Positions 5,882-12,558 of a DNA stretch of 20,250 nt are shown here, piece after piece. The notes beneath the pieces are model-generated. The model was not told the origin of the DNA, searched no databases, and saw only the letters and a program-made list of their open reading frames with translations. The DNA comes from DATDOY01 sp035293045 (GTDB taxonomy: Bacteria > Actinomycetota > Acidimicrobiia > IMCC26256 > JACPCJ01). Numbering within the stretch: the first letter of the stretch is position 1; each line of letters begins with the position of its first letter. The translations under genes were made by a program, and so were the position numbers. The stretch is taken from positions 1 through 20,250 of the forward strand of contig DATDOY010000281.1 in assembly GCA_035293045.1 (NCBI GenBank), read 5' to 3'.

Positions 5882-7122
5882 GGTGCCAGAGTACGGGGCA
5901 GATCGAGGAGCATCACATCTACTTCTTCGCCCGCCGCCGCGCCGTCGCCGTCGGGGAGGAAGGCGAGGCCGTTGGCCAGCGCCATCGCGGTGAGCACGTT
6001 CGATGCCTGGATCCCGCTCCGCTCCGCCATCAGGCGGCCCGCGTCGTGCCACACCCGCACCCGATCCAGGTGCGTCTTGCCGTCGGGACGACGGGTGAGG
6101 TCGGCGGCGGCGACCGCCCGCACCACCGGCCGGTGGAGGTCGCGATGTCCCATCATCCTGCGAAGGGCCGGGCGCACCAGCACCTCGAAGCTCACGAACG
6201 ACGACACGGGATTCCCGGGAAGGCCGAAGATCGGCACCGAGCGGCCGTCGGGAGCCGCCGCCACCCCGAAGGTGAACGGTTTGGCGGGTCGGATGGCGAT
6301 CTGGAACCACCGGGTGTCGGCGATCCGGTCCAGCACGACCTTGACGAAGTCGTACTCGCCCATCGACACCCCGCCGCTCGTCACCACCGCGTCGTGCGTC
6401 GCCATCGCATCGGTGAGAGCAGCTTCGATGGCAACCTCGTCGTCCGCCACGACGCCGATCGAAGTCGCACACCCGGTGCGTTCGAGCAACGCCGCCAACA
6501 TCGGCCCGTTCGACTCTCGGATCGCTCCCGGCGTGAGCGGCTCGCCCGGCCCCACCAGCTCGTCCCCGGTCGAGAGGACGGCGACGCTCGGCCTGCGCAC
6601 CGAAACCTTCGCCATCCCGAGGGTCGCCAGCACCCCGACGTGGGCCGGCCCGATCTCGGTGCCGGCCGGAAATACGAGGTCTCCCACTGCGACGTCGCCT
6701 CCGGCCGGCCGGATGTGCTCGCCCGCCGGCTCGCGCACCACCACCACGTCGCCGCGCGTCTCGGTGTGCTCGACGATCACGATGGCGTCGGCACCCGCGG
6801 GGATTCCCGCACCGGTCATGATGCGCACCGCCTCGCCCGCTCCGACCCGGGCGCCGGTGAGCGGGCCGGCCGGCTGCTCGCCGACAACCTTGAGTTCGAT
6901 GGGGTCGGCCGGCGTCGCCGCGGCCACGTCCGCGGACCGCACGGCGTACCCGTCCATGGCGGAGTTGGCGAACGGCGGCACCGGCTCAGCGGCCACGACG
7001 TCGTCGGCGAGCGCGAGACCGACGCAGTCTCCGAGGTCCACCGGCGCGGGCTCGATGGGACCCACCCGGGCGAGGACGTAGGCCTGCGACTCCTCGAGCG
7101 GCACGAGCGGCACGAGCGTCAC
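5878..7122 (-). CDS. glp: MoeA/Glp: molybdopterin molybdotransferase or gephyrin-like division protein
   Basis: The 414-residue protein carries all MoeA hallmarks: FANSAMDGYAV (51-61), VRIMTGAGIPAGADAI, STGDEL (184-189), SGGVSMGEYD (249-258), RPAKPFTFG and LPGNPVSSF with PGNP at 302-305. MoeA inserts molybdate into adenylated molybdopterin. In actinobacteria the copy beside galU (Glp) is also known as an FtsZ-binding, gephyrin-like protein that acts with the membrane receptor GlpR. Here both contexts meet: galU overlaps upstream, a SepX/GlpR-like gene lies downstream, and moaA/moaC sit between. The asparagine and aspartate residues of the catalytic region look intact, so enzymatic activity is plausible as well. 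The GTG at 7122 overlaps the galU TGA (GTGA), and the stop overlaps the moaA start. I cannot say from sequence which role dominates. Confidence 0.9.
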   Translation of the reverse strand: MTLVPLVPLEESQAYVLARVGPIEPAPVDLGDCVGLALADDVVAAEPVPPFANSAMDGYAVRSADVAAATPADPIELKVVGEQPAGPLTGARVGAGEAVRIMTGAGIPAGADAIVIVEHTETRGDVVVVREPAGEHIRPAGGDVAVGDLVFPAGTEIGPAHVGVLATLGMAKVSVRRPSVAVLSTGDELVGPGEPLTPGAIRESNGPMLAALLERTGCATSIGVVADDEVAIEAALTDAMATHDAVVTSGGVSMGEYDFVKVVLDRIADTRWFQIAIRPAKPFTFGVAAAPDGRSVPIFGLPGNPVSSFVSFEVLVRPALRRMMGHRDLHRPVVRAVAAADLTRRPDGKTHLDRVRVWHDAGRLMAERSGIQASNVLTAMALANGLAFLPDGDGAAAGEEVDVMLLDLPRTLAP

Positions 7123-8018
7123 GCGCTCCCGCCGCCGCGCCCGATCCCGTGTCGGGCGGCGACCTCCTCGAGGAGGGCCCGCACGTCGTCGCGGAGGTCG
7201 TCGCGGACCATGGCGAGGTCGAGCGCCGCTCGCAGCATCCCGACCTTGGTCCCCACGTCCCAGCGCCCGCCGCGGGTCACGACGCCGTAGACGGCGCGCT
7301 TGCCGGCGAGCAGGTCGATGGCGTCAGTGAGTTGGATCTCCCCGCCGTGGCCCGGCTCGACGTGCTCCAGTGCGTCGAGGATGTCGGGCGTGAAGACGTA
7401 GCGACCGATCGTCGCGTACGACGACTGAGCGTCCGCCGGCGCGGGCTTTTCGACGATCGACCGGACGCGCACGAGGTCGTCGGCGATCGTCTCGGCATCC
7501 GGTACGCCATAGGCCGACAGCTCCTCGCGCGGCAGCTCGATCAGGCCGATGACCGACGCGTCGCGCTCCTCGTGGACGGCGAGCATGCGAGCAAGCAGAT
7601 CGGCGTCCACGACCTCGTCCGGCAAGAGGACGGCGAAGGGTGCGCCGGCGACCAACGGAGCCGCCGTGGCCACGGCGTGCCCCAAACCGAGCTGCTCGGT
7701 CTGGACCACCAGCTCGACGTTGGCGAAGGTGGTGCTGGCACGCACGGCGGCGAGCGCCTCGGCCTTCCCTCCCGCTTCGAGCGCCCGCTCGAGATCGGCC
7801 ACGGGCGCGAAGTGGCGCCGGATGACGTCCTTTTTCTCGGCGCTCACCACCACCACGATGTCGGTGATGCCGACGGCCGCCGCCTCGGCGACCGTGTACT
7901 CGATCACCGGCCGGTCGATGACCGGCAGCATCTCTTTGGGAATGGCCTTGGTGGCAGGAAGAAAACGCGTCCCCCAGCCGGCGGCGGGCAGGACCGCCCG
8001 CGTGACGGCTTCGCTCAC
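7119..8018 (-). CDS. galU: UTP--glucose-1-phosphate uridylyltransferase GalU
   Basis: GalU makes UDP-glucose from UTP and glucose-1-phosphate for envelope polysaccharides and glycolipids. The 299-residue protein begins MSEAVTRAVLPAAGWGTRFL and goes on to PATKAIPKEMLPVIDRP, the nucleotidyltransferase signature (residues 10-37). It also has VQTEQLGLGHAV, LLPDEVVD (metal/UTP site), VEKP and GGEIQLTDAID (sugar binding), all typical of bacterial GalU. The length is normal. GTG 8018 is preceded by AAGGAGG and forms a GTGA overlap with the stop of the GGDEF gene. In many actinobacteria galU sits directly before glp, as here, which supports a conserved envelope and division cluster. Confidence 0.95.
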   Translation of the reverse strand: MSEAVTRAVLPAAGWGTRFLPATKAIPKEMLPVIDRPVIEYTVAEAAAVGITDIVVVVSAEKKDVIRRHFAPVADLERALEAGGKAEALAAVRASTTFANVELVVQTEQLGLGHAVATAAPLVAGAPFAVLLPDEVVDADLLARMLAVHEERDASVIGLIELPREELSAYGVPDAETIADDLVRVRSIVEKPAPADAQSSYATIGRYVFTPDILDALEHVEPGHGGEIQLTDAIDLLAGKRAVYGVVTRGGRWDVGTKVGMLRAALDLAMVRDDLRDDVRALLEEVAARHGIGRGGGSA

Positions 8019-9361
8019 CCGGCCTCCTTCTCGGGGGTGGGTTCGCGAGCGTCCGCTCCCGCGCCGTCGGCGGCCGCCTCCGCACCCTCCCGAGGCACAT
8101 CCCGACCCTCGCCCCTGTCCACGCCGTCCGCGTCCGGGTCGCCGCCCATGCCCCGCTCCGAGGGCGGGAGTTGCCACGCCGCCGACACGCGGTCGCGCCC
8201 CATCCGCTTGGCGTGATACAGGGCCTCGTCGGCGGCGACCACGAGACGCCGCGCCGACACACCGTCGTCGGGAAAGGCGGCGACCCCGACCGACACGCCG
8301 ATCGGGAGGCGCTGGCCCTCGAACTCGAAAGGACTCGCCCGCACCGACTCGCGGATCTTCTCCGCCACCGAGAACGCGCCCTCGGGCCCCGTCTCGGGGA
8401 GCAGCATCGCGAACTCGTCGCCGCCGTAACGCGCCACGGTGTCGATCTCGCGGGTGACCTGCGCGAGGCGCCCCGCCAACTCGACGAGCACCGAGTCGCC
8501 GCCGTGATGGCCCCACGTGTCGTTGATCTCCTTGAACCGGTCGACGTCGAGGAGGATGACGGCGAAGCTCCGCTGGAAGCGAGCGGCCCGCTCGAACTCC
8601 TGACGGCACCGCAGCTCGAACTCCCGGCGGTTCCACAGGCCGGTGAGGCCGTCGGTGATCGAGAGCCGTCTCGTCTCCTCCTGCAAGTAGACGTTGTCGA
8701 TGGCGGCTTCGGTGTGGCGGGCGAGCGCCAACAGGGTTTCGAGCGTGTCCTCGGTGAACGGCTCACCGTCCTCGCTGTCGTACACGCAGAGCACGCCGAA
8801 GATCGCGCCGCGCGAGAAGAGGGGCACCGCGGCGGCGGTAGCGGCGCGGGGCTCTGGTTCCTCCGGGTTGGCATCGCGGGGAGCGACGACGGCCCTCCCC
8901 CACGCGGCCACGGCCCCCGCCACGCCGGCGCCCCACGCGAGATCGCCCTCGACCTCGACGTTGACGTTGGCGCGAGCCTGGATGCGCATGCGGGCGGGGT
9001 TGACCGAGAAGAAGATTCCGGACTTGCCGCCGACGGTCGCCACCGCCTCGTAGAGGGCTACTTCCGACAACCGGCCGAGGTCGCGCGTGGCGGCGAGGGT
9101 GTCGCCGAGTCGGGCAACGGCCCGGCGGAACTCGACCCGCTCGTGCTCGACCTGATCGAGTCGAGTCGACAGGCGGTCGTCGTGGCGGAGTCCCGCGTAG
9201 ACCGCGAGGGTGGCGGCGACGACCCCCGGAACCAACAGGAGCATCGTCACCTCAAGCCGGTGCTCAGACGGAACGAGGCTCGGCGAGATGATCACGGCCG
9301 CCGTCAGCGGCACGCTCACCGCGAGGCCGACCGCGAGCGCGAGCCGGTGGCGTCCGCTCAT
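8015..9361 (-). CDS. Membrane GAF-GGDEF diguanylate cyclase
   Basis: The 448-residue protein has two N-terminal membrane helices (about 7-27 and 38-58, LLLVPGVVAATLAVYAGL) and a short coiled linker. A GAF-like sensor domain (about 75-225) leads into a C-terminal GGDEF domain. The active site is intact, with ARYGGDEFAMLLPE and GGDEF at 313-317. The product-inhibition I-site is also present as REID at 304-307, exactly five residues before GGDEF. It should therefore make c-di-GMP from two GTP under feedback control. A disordered acidic tail of about 60 residues follows. ATG 9361 overlaps the plsY stop (ATGA), and its stop overlaps galU (GTGA), so c-di-GMP synthesis is translationally tied to lipid and UDP-glucose enzymes. 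The GAF ligand is unknown. Confidence 0.92.
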   Translation of the reverse strand: MSGRHRLALAVGLAVSVPLTAAVIISPSLVPSEHRLEVTMLLLVPGVVAATLAVYAGLRHDDRLSTRLDQVEHERVEFRRAVARLGDTLAATRDLGRLSEVALYEAVATVGGKSGIFFSVNPARMRIQARANVNVEVEGDLAWGAGVAGAVAAWGRAVVAPRDANPEEPEPRAATAAAVPLFSRGAIFGVLCVYDSEDGEPFTEDTLETLLALARHTEAAIDNVYLQEETRRLSITDGLTGLWNRREFELRCRQEFERAARFQRSFAVILLDVDRFKEINDTWGHHGGDSVLVELAGRLAQVTREIDTVARYGGDEFAMLLPETGPEGAFSVAEKIRESVRASPFEFEGQRLPIGVSVGVAAFPDDGVSARRLVVAADEALYHAKRMGRDRVSAAWQLPPSERGMGGDPDADGVDRGEGRDVPREGAEAAADGAGADAREPTPEKEAG

Positions 9362-9987
9362 GCGACGCCCCGCTCGTCATCGCGCGCTGGTCGTCCCTGC
9401 TCGAGGTCGAGTCGGAGCTCCTCGCCGTGCACGAGACGCCGAAGATTGGCGGAATGCCGGGCAATGACGAGCAGCGACACCGCGGCGAGCGCCGCGACCT
9501 CCCAATCGTCCTCGGCCGCCCCGGTCGCCCACACGAGCAGCGGGAGCCCGACGGAGATCACGATGGACCCGAGCGACGCCTTGTGCGTGAGCCGGGTCAC
9601 GACAAAGAACACCACAATCAGGCCCAGACACACCAGCGGGTAGATGACGATGGCCATTCCACCGGCGGTCGCCACCCCCCGGCCGCCTCGGAAGCGGCGA
9701 GTGACCGGGTAGACGTGGCCGACCACCGCGGCGACGCCGAGCAGATAGGCCCCGACGTGATCGGCGACGAACAGTCCGACCCCGGCCGGCAGGGCCCCCT
9801 TGCCGACGTCGCCCAAGAACACCAGGGCCGCGGGCCCCCGTCCCATCAGCCGGTAGACGTTGGACGCGCCTGGGTTCCCCGAGCCCTCCTCGGTGATGTC
9901 GACGCCGCGGGAGCGCGCGACGAGGTGCGCCGTCGGGAAGGTGCCCGCTAGGTACGCGACTGGGAGAAGTGCGAGCGCAGCGACCAT
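9358..9987 (-). CDS. plsY: Acyl-phosphate:glycerol-3-phosphate acyltransferase PlsY
   Basis: PlsY transfers an acyl group from acyl-phosphate to glycerol-3-phosphate at the inner membrane, the first step of phospholipid synthesis. The 209-residue polytopic protein shows the three diagnostic motifs: GSGNPGASN (35-43), GDVGKGALP (59-67) and RFRGGRGVAT near residue 100, where Arg replaces the usual Lys. ATG 9987 follows a CGGAGG only 3 bases away, which is rather close. An upstream GTG-type start in the same frame exists, but its sequence is not PlsY-like. It is the first gene of the overlapping chain leading to moaA. Its promoter must lie between 9988 and about 10150, the region that also holds a CIRCE operator 133 bases upstream of this start. 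Confidence 0.95.
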   Translation of the reverse strand: MVAALALLPVAYLAGTFPTAHLVARSRGVDITEEGSGNPGASNVYRLMGRGPAALVFLGDVGKGALPAGVGLFVADHVGAYLLGVAAVVGHVYPVTRRFRGGRGVATAGGMAIVIYPLVCLGLIVVFFVVTRLTHKASLGSIVISVGLPLLVWATGAAEDDWEVAALAAVSLLVIARHSANLRRLVHGEELRLDLEQGRPARDDERGVA

Positions 9988-10109
9988 TCGCCTCCGATTC
10001 TGCCAGTCGTGGCATCGGCAAGCGGCCGGCACCACCCGATTTCCCCCACGGTCCGTGTGGTCCACGAGGGGGTGCTCCCGCTGCTCCTCAGCACGACGGC
10101 CCGTGTGGG

Positions 10110-10122
10110 AAGGATTATCCTT
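10110..10122. other. 13-bp palindrome with a probable -10 box at the edge of CIRCE
   Basis: AAGGAT-T-ATCCTT is a perfect inverted repeat overlapping the first two bases of the CIRCE arm. It contains TATCCT (10116-10121), a good TAnnnT actinobacterial -10 for the plus strand. Transcription would start at about 10128, inside the operator, which suits HrcA repression. A -35 match is weak. Confidence 0.4.
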
Positions 10123-10147
10123 AGCACTCGGTTGACGTGAGTGCTAA
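10121..10147 (+). promoter_or_regulatory. Perfect CIRCE element (HrcA operator) upstream of the fmdB-type gene
   Basis: The sequence TTAGCACTC-N9-GAGTGCTAA is an exact match to the CIRCE consensus: two perfectly complementary 9-base arms and the canonical 9-base spacer. In known bacteria this site is bound by HrcA and controls groESL, dnaK or hrcA operons. Here it lies 48 bases before an fmdB-type start on the plus strand and 133 bases before plsY on the minus strand. The distance favours the fmdB gene as its target, but the site is symmetric and could affect both. Confidence 0.93.
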
Positions 10148-10195
10148 AGCCCACGCCGACACGGCGCTTCGCCCCGGGCCCAGGAGTCCTGTTTC

Positions 10196-10579
10196 ATGCC
10201 GACGTATCACTACCGGTGCTCGGAGTGCGAGCAGCACGTCGAGGTATGGCAATCGATGAGCGACGAGCCGCTCACCGTGTGCGAAGCCTGCGGCGGCCCA
10301 CTCCAGCGCGTCCTGCAACCCGTGGGCATCGTGCTGAAGGGCTCGGGCTTCTACCGCACCGACAACCGCAGCTCGGCCAAGGGCGACAAGGCCGCACCAA
10401 AGTCGGGAGACGGCGCCGCCTCGAGCGACTCCAAGGGCGATTCGAAGGGCGATTCGAAGGGCGACTCGAAGAGCGATTCCAAGAGCGATTCCAAGGGCTC
10501 GAAGAAGAGCGACGCCGGCTCGGGCGCCAAGGGCGACGCCAAGGGGGCGGCCAAGGCCGCCAACGCCAAGAGCGCGTGA
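10196..10579 (+). CDS. FmdB-family zinc-ribbon protein with Ser/Lys/Asp-rich tail
   Basis: The 127-residue protein begins MPTYHYRCSECEQHVEVWQS and has an FmdB-type zinc ribbon: Cys8, Cys11, Cys29 and Cys32 in two CxxC knuckles, followed by LQRVLQPVGIVLKGSGFYRTD. That GSGFYxTD end is typical of the family. The function of FmdB-type ribbons is unknown; the name comes from a putative regulator of formamidase genes. From about residue 62 the protein is a low-complexity, hydrophilic tail with repeated D-S-K-G/S units, encoded by six 12-bp DNA repeats. A CIRCE operator ends 48 bases before the start, so the gene is probably heat-shock regulated through HrcA. ATG 10196 follows AGGAG at 9 bases. In other actinobacteria fmdB genes also sit near SAF-domain genes and galU, as here. 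Confidence 0.88.
   Translation: MPTYHYRCSECEQHVEVWQSMSDEPLTVCEACGGPLQRVLQPVGIVLKGSGFYRTDNRSSAKGDKAAPKSGDGAASSDSKGDSKGDSKGDSKSDSKSDSKGSKKSDAGSGAKGDAKGAAKAANAKSA
10425..10496 (+). repeat. Six tandem 12-bp repeats inside the fmdB-type gene
   Basis: The unit is close to GCGATTCGAAGG. Copies 2 and 3 are identical (10437-10448 and 10449-10460), and the others differ at one to three positions. They encode the D-S-K-G/S repeats of the tail. Perfect adjacent copies suggest recent slippage, so the number may vary between strains. Confidence 0.85.
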
Positions 10580-10703
10580 GTCGCCCGGTACGCTTCGCCG
10601 ACATCCCCATCGTTCCCGAGGGACGCACCGCCAGCGGACAACGGCGCGGCGGGTCCCTCCACCACGACACCGGCCCAGCAGCCGGTCCATCAGGAGGCCA
10701 GGC

Positions 10704-11714
10704 ATGAGCGAACTTCAAAAGATCGCCGCCGCGATCGTCGCCCCCGGCAAGGGAATCCTCGCCGCCGACGAGAGCACCAGCACGATCGAGAAGCGATTCT
10801 CGTCGATCGGCGTGGAGTCCACCGAGGACCGTCGCCGGGCGTACCGCGAAATCCTCTTCACGACCGAGGGCGTCGAGGAGTTCGTCTCCGGCGTCATCCT
10901 CTACGACGAGACGATCCGCCAGAACGCGTCCGACGGACGACCCTTCGTCGAGATCCTCCGGTCCAAGGGAATCATCCCCGGCATCAAGACCGACGCCGGG
11001 GCCAAGGACCTCGCCAACTTCCCCGGCGAGAAAGTCACCGAAGGCCTCGACGGCCTCCGGGAACGCAACATCGAATACGCGCGCCTCGGCGCCCAGTTCG
11101 CCAAGTGGCGCGCCGTCATCACCATCGGCGACGGCATCCCGAGCGACTTCTGTCTCAGCGCGAACGCCCACGCCCTCGCTCGCTACGCGGCGCTCTCGCA
11201 AGAGACCGGGCTCGTGCCGATCGTCGAGCCCGAGGTGCTGATGGACGGCGACCACGACCTCGACGCGTGCTACGACGTCACGCACCGCGCCCTCACCGCG
11301 CTGTACGAACAGCTCGATCTCCACAAGGTGGAGCTCGCGGGAACCCTCCTCAAGCCCAACATGGTGCTGCCGGGCAAGGGCTGTCGCACCGCTCCCCCCG
11401 AAGAGGTGGCGGAGGCGACCATTCGCTGTTTCAAAGAAACCGTCCCCGAGGCCGTGCCCGGCATCGTGTTCCTCTCCGGCGGACAGGGCGACGAAGAGGC
11501 AACCGCCAACCTCAACGCGATGAACACGCTGGGCCCGCTCCCCTGGGAGCTGAGCTTCAGCTACGGGCGCGCGCTGCAGGCCCCGGCCCTCAAGGCATGG
11601 GGGGGCGACGACGCCAAGGCCGACCTTGCCAAGGCCGCCTTCTACCACCGCTCCAAGATGAACGGCCTCGCCCGCTCCGGATCCTGGACCGAGGACGCCG
11701 AGGCGGCGATCTAG
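10704..11714 (+). CDS. Fructose-bisphosphate aldolase, class I (eukaryote-type)
   Basis: This 336-residue enzyme cleaves fructose-1,6-bisphosphate to dihydroxyacetone phosphate and glyceraldehyde-3-phosphate in glycolysis, or runs in reverse in gluconeogenesis. It is a metal-independent, Schiff-base (class I) aldolase of the animal/plant type. Asp22 in GILAADEST, Lys134 in FAKWRAV and Lys217 in GTLLKPNMVLPG correspond to rabbit muscle aldolase Asp33, Lys146 and the Schiff-base Lys229. IVEPEVLMDGDHDL supplies the catalytic glutamate. The usual C-terminal Tyr of animal enzymes is absent, as in most bacterial members. ATG 10704 has AGGAGG with 6 bases spacing. It follows the fmdB-type gene by 124 bases and may have its own promoter or be read from the CIRCE promoter. 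Confidence 0.95.
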   Translation: MSELQKIAAAIVAPGKGILAADESTSTIEKRFSSIGVESTEDRRRAYREILFTTEGVEEFVSGVILYDETIRQNASDGRPFVEILRSKGIIPGIKTDAGAKDLANFPGEKVTEGLDGLRERNIEYARLGAQFAKWRAVITIGDGIPSDFCLSANAHALARYAALSQETGLVPIVEPEVLMDGDHDLDACYDVTHRALTALYEQLDLHKVELAGTLLKPNMVLPGKGCRTAPPEEVAEATIRCFKETVPEAVPGIVFLSGGQGDEEATANLNAMNTLGPLPWELSFSYGRALQAPALKAWGGDDAKADLAKAAFYHRSKMNGLARSGSWTEDAEAAI

Positions 11715-11776
11715 CGCCCAACACTTTCCGGCACGACGCGTGCACTCGTCACCGCTCGCGCCGGATAGCGCGGGTC

Positions 11777-11803
11777 CGCGTCGCGAAACGGGGGCGCGAC
11801 GCG
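11777..11803. other. 9-bp GC-rich hairpin between the aldolase and SAF-domain genes
   Basis: CGCGTCGCG (11777-11785) and CGCGACGCG (11795-11803) are perfectly complementary around a 9-nt loop, 62 bases after the aldolase stop and 14 bases before the next start. There is no T-run. It could be a terminator, an RNA-stability element, or a leader structure that limits ribosome access to the SAF gene. Direct repeats ATAGCGCGGG and ATAGCGGGGG flank it. Confidence 0.5.
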
Positions 11804-11817
11804 CATAGCGGGGGTGC

Positions 11818-12558
11818 ATGCTCTTCCGGCACTCCCCTCGCGCGCTCGCCCTCTGGATCGGCGCCACCCTGGCCGCGCTCATCGCGACGCACTCCGCGTC
11901 GTCCGACCTCGCCCGACTCCACGCCCGCGCCCGAGACGCCGGACGCGAGGTCGAGGTGGTCGTGGCCGCGCGCGATCTTCCGATCGGCACGACGGTCAAG
12001 CGCGCGGACCTCCGCGTCCGGCGGCATTTCGAGCGGCGCCTCCCCCCGGCCGCGGTCCGTTCCCCGGCCGACGCCGCGGGGCGGGTGGTCTCGACGCCGG
12101 TCCTCGAAGGCTCGATCGTGACGTCCCGCCATGTGGCTCCCCGCGAGCGCTCAGGCCTCGACGGCGCCGTCCCTGCCGGCATGCGCGCGGTCCGCATCCG
12201 CCCGGGCGACGGCCTCGCCCCACCCCCGGGTGCCGTGGTCGACGTGCTCGTCACGTTCGACCCGTCGGTCGTGCCCGAGGGCGAAGCACCCACGGTCACC
12301 GTGGTGGAAGGTGCGGTCGTCCTCGCCGCCGACGAGGCGACCATCGATGACGGCCCCGGCGTCGTCGGCGTCGTCCTCCTCGTCGACGTGGAGGCCGCCC
12401 GACGCCTCGCCTACGCGACGGCGAACGGTATCGTCACGCTCGCCCTGGCCCCACCGGAGCAAGCCCGTCCCCCGAGGAGTCGAATCCGTGTCCGTCCTGC
12501 AGGCGATCGTCCTCGGGGTGATCCAGGGCCTGACCGAGTTTCTCCCCATCTCCTCTGA
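11818..12558 (+). CDS. SAF-domain protein, CpaB/FlgA-like, membrane-anchored
   Basis: The 246-residue protein has a single N-terminal membrane helix (ALALWIGATLAALIATHS, about 9-26) and then a SAF domain (about 42-105) starting VEVVVAARDLPIGTTVKRAD and ending GSIVTSRHV. The downstream region (AVPAGMRAVRIRPGDGLAPP) resembles RcpC/CpaB. CpaB-like proteins help to assemble Flp pili, and FlgA is a flagellar P-ring chaperone. No pilus or flagellar genes are nearby, so the actual partner is unknown. In actinobacteria such SAF genes often accompany fmdB, which fits. The last 24 or so residues (from SRIRVRPAGD) read over the start of uppP in another frame, a 71-base overlap that is unusually long and may reflect loss of an earlier stop. 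Confidence 0.78.
   Translation: MLFRHSPRALALWIGATLAALIATHSASSDLARLHARARDAGREVEVVVAARDLPIGTTVKRADLRVRRHFERRLPPAAVRSPADAAGRVVSTPVLEGSIVTSRHVAPRERSGLDGAVPAGMRAVRIRPGDGLAPPPGAVVDVLVTFDPSVVPEGEAPTVTVVEGAVVLAADEATIDDGPGVVGVVLLVDVEAARRLAYATANGIVTLALAPPEQARPPRSRIRVRPAGDRPRGDPGPDRVSPHLL

Noticed and set aside
7324..8874. Long overlapping frames (for example a 516-codon minus frame) across galU and the GGDEF gene
   Set aside because: Arg/Ser/Pro-rich composition typical of shadow frames in high-GC DNA; the true genes in this stretch have full motif support.
10272..12344. 690-codon minus-strand frame opposite the fmdB, aldolase and SAF genes
   Set aside because: Low-complexity composition, no recognisable domain, and it is fully opposite three well-supported genes.
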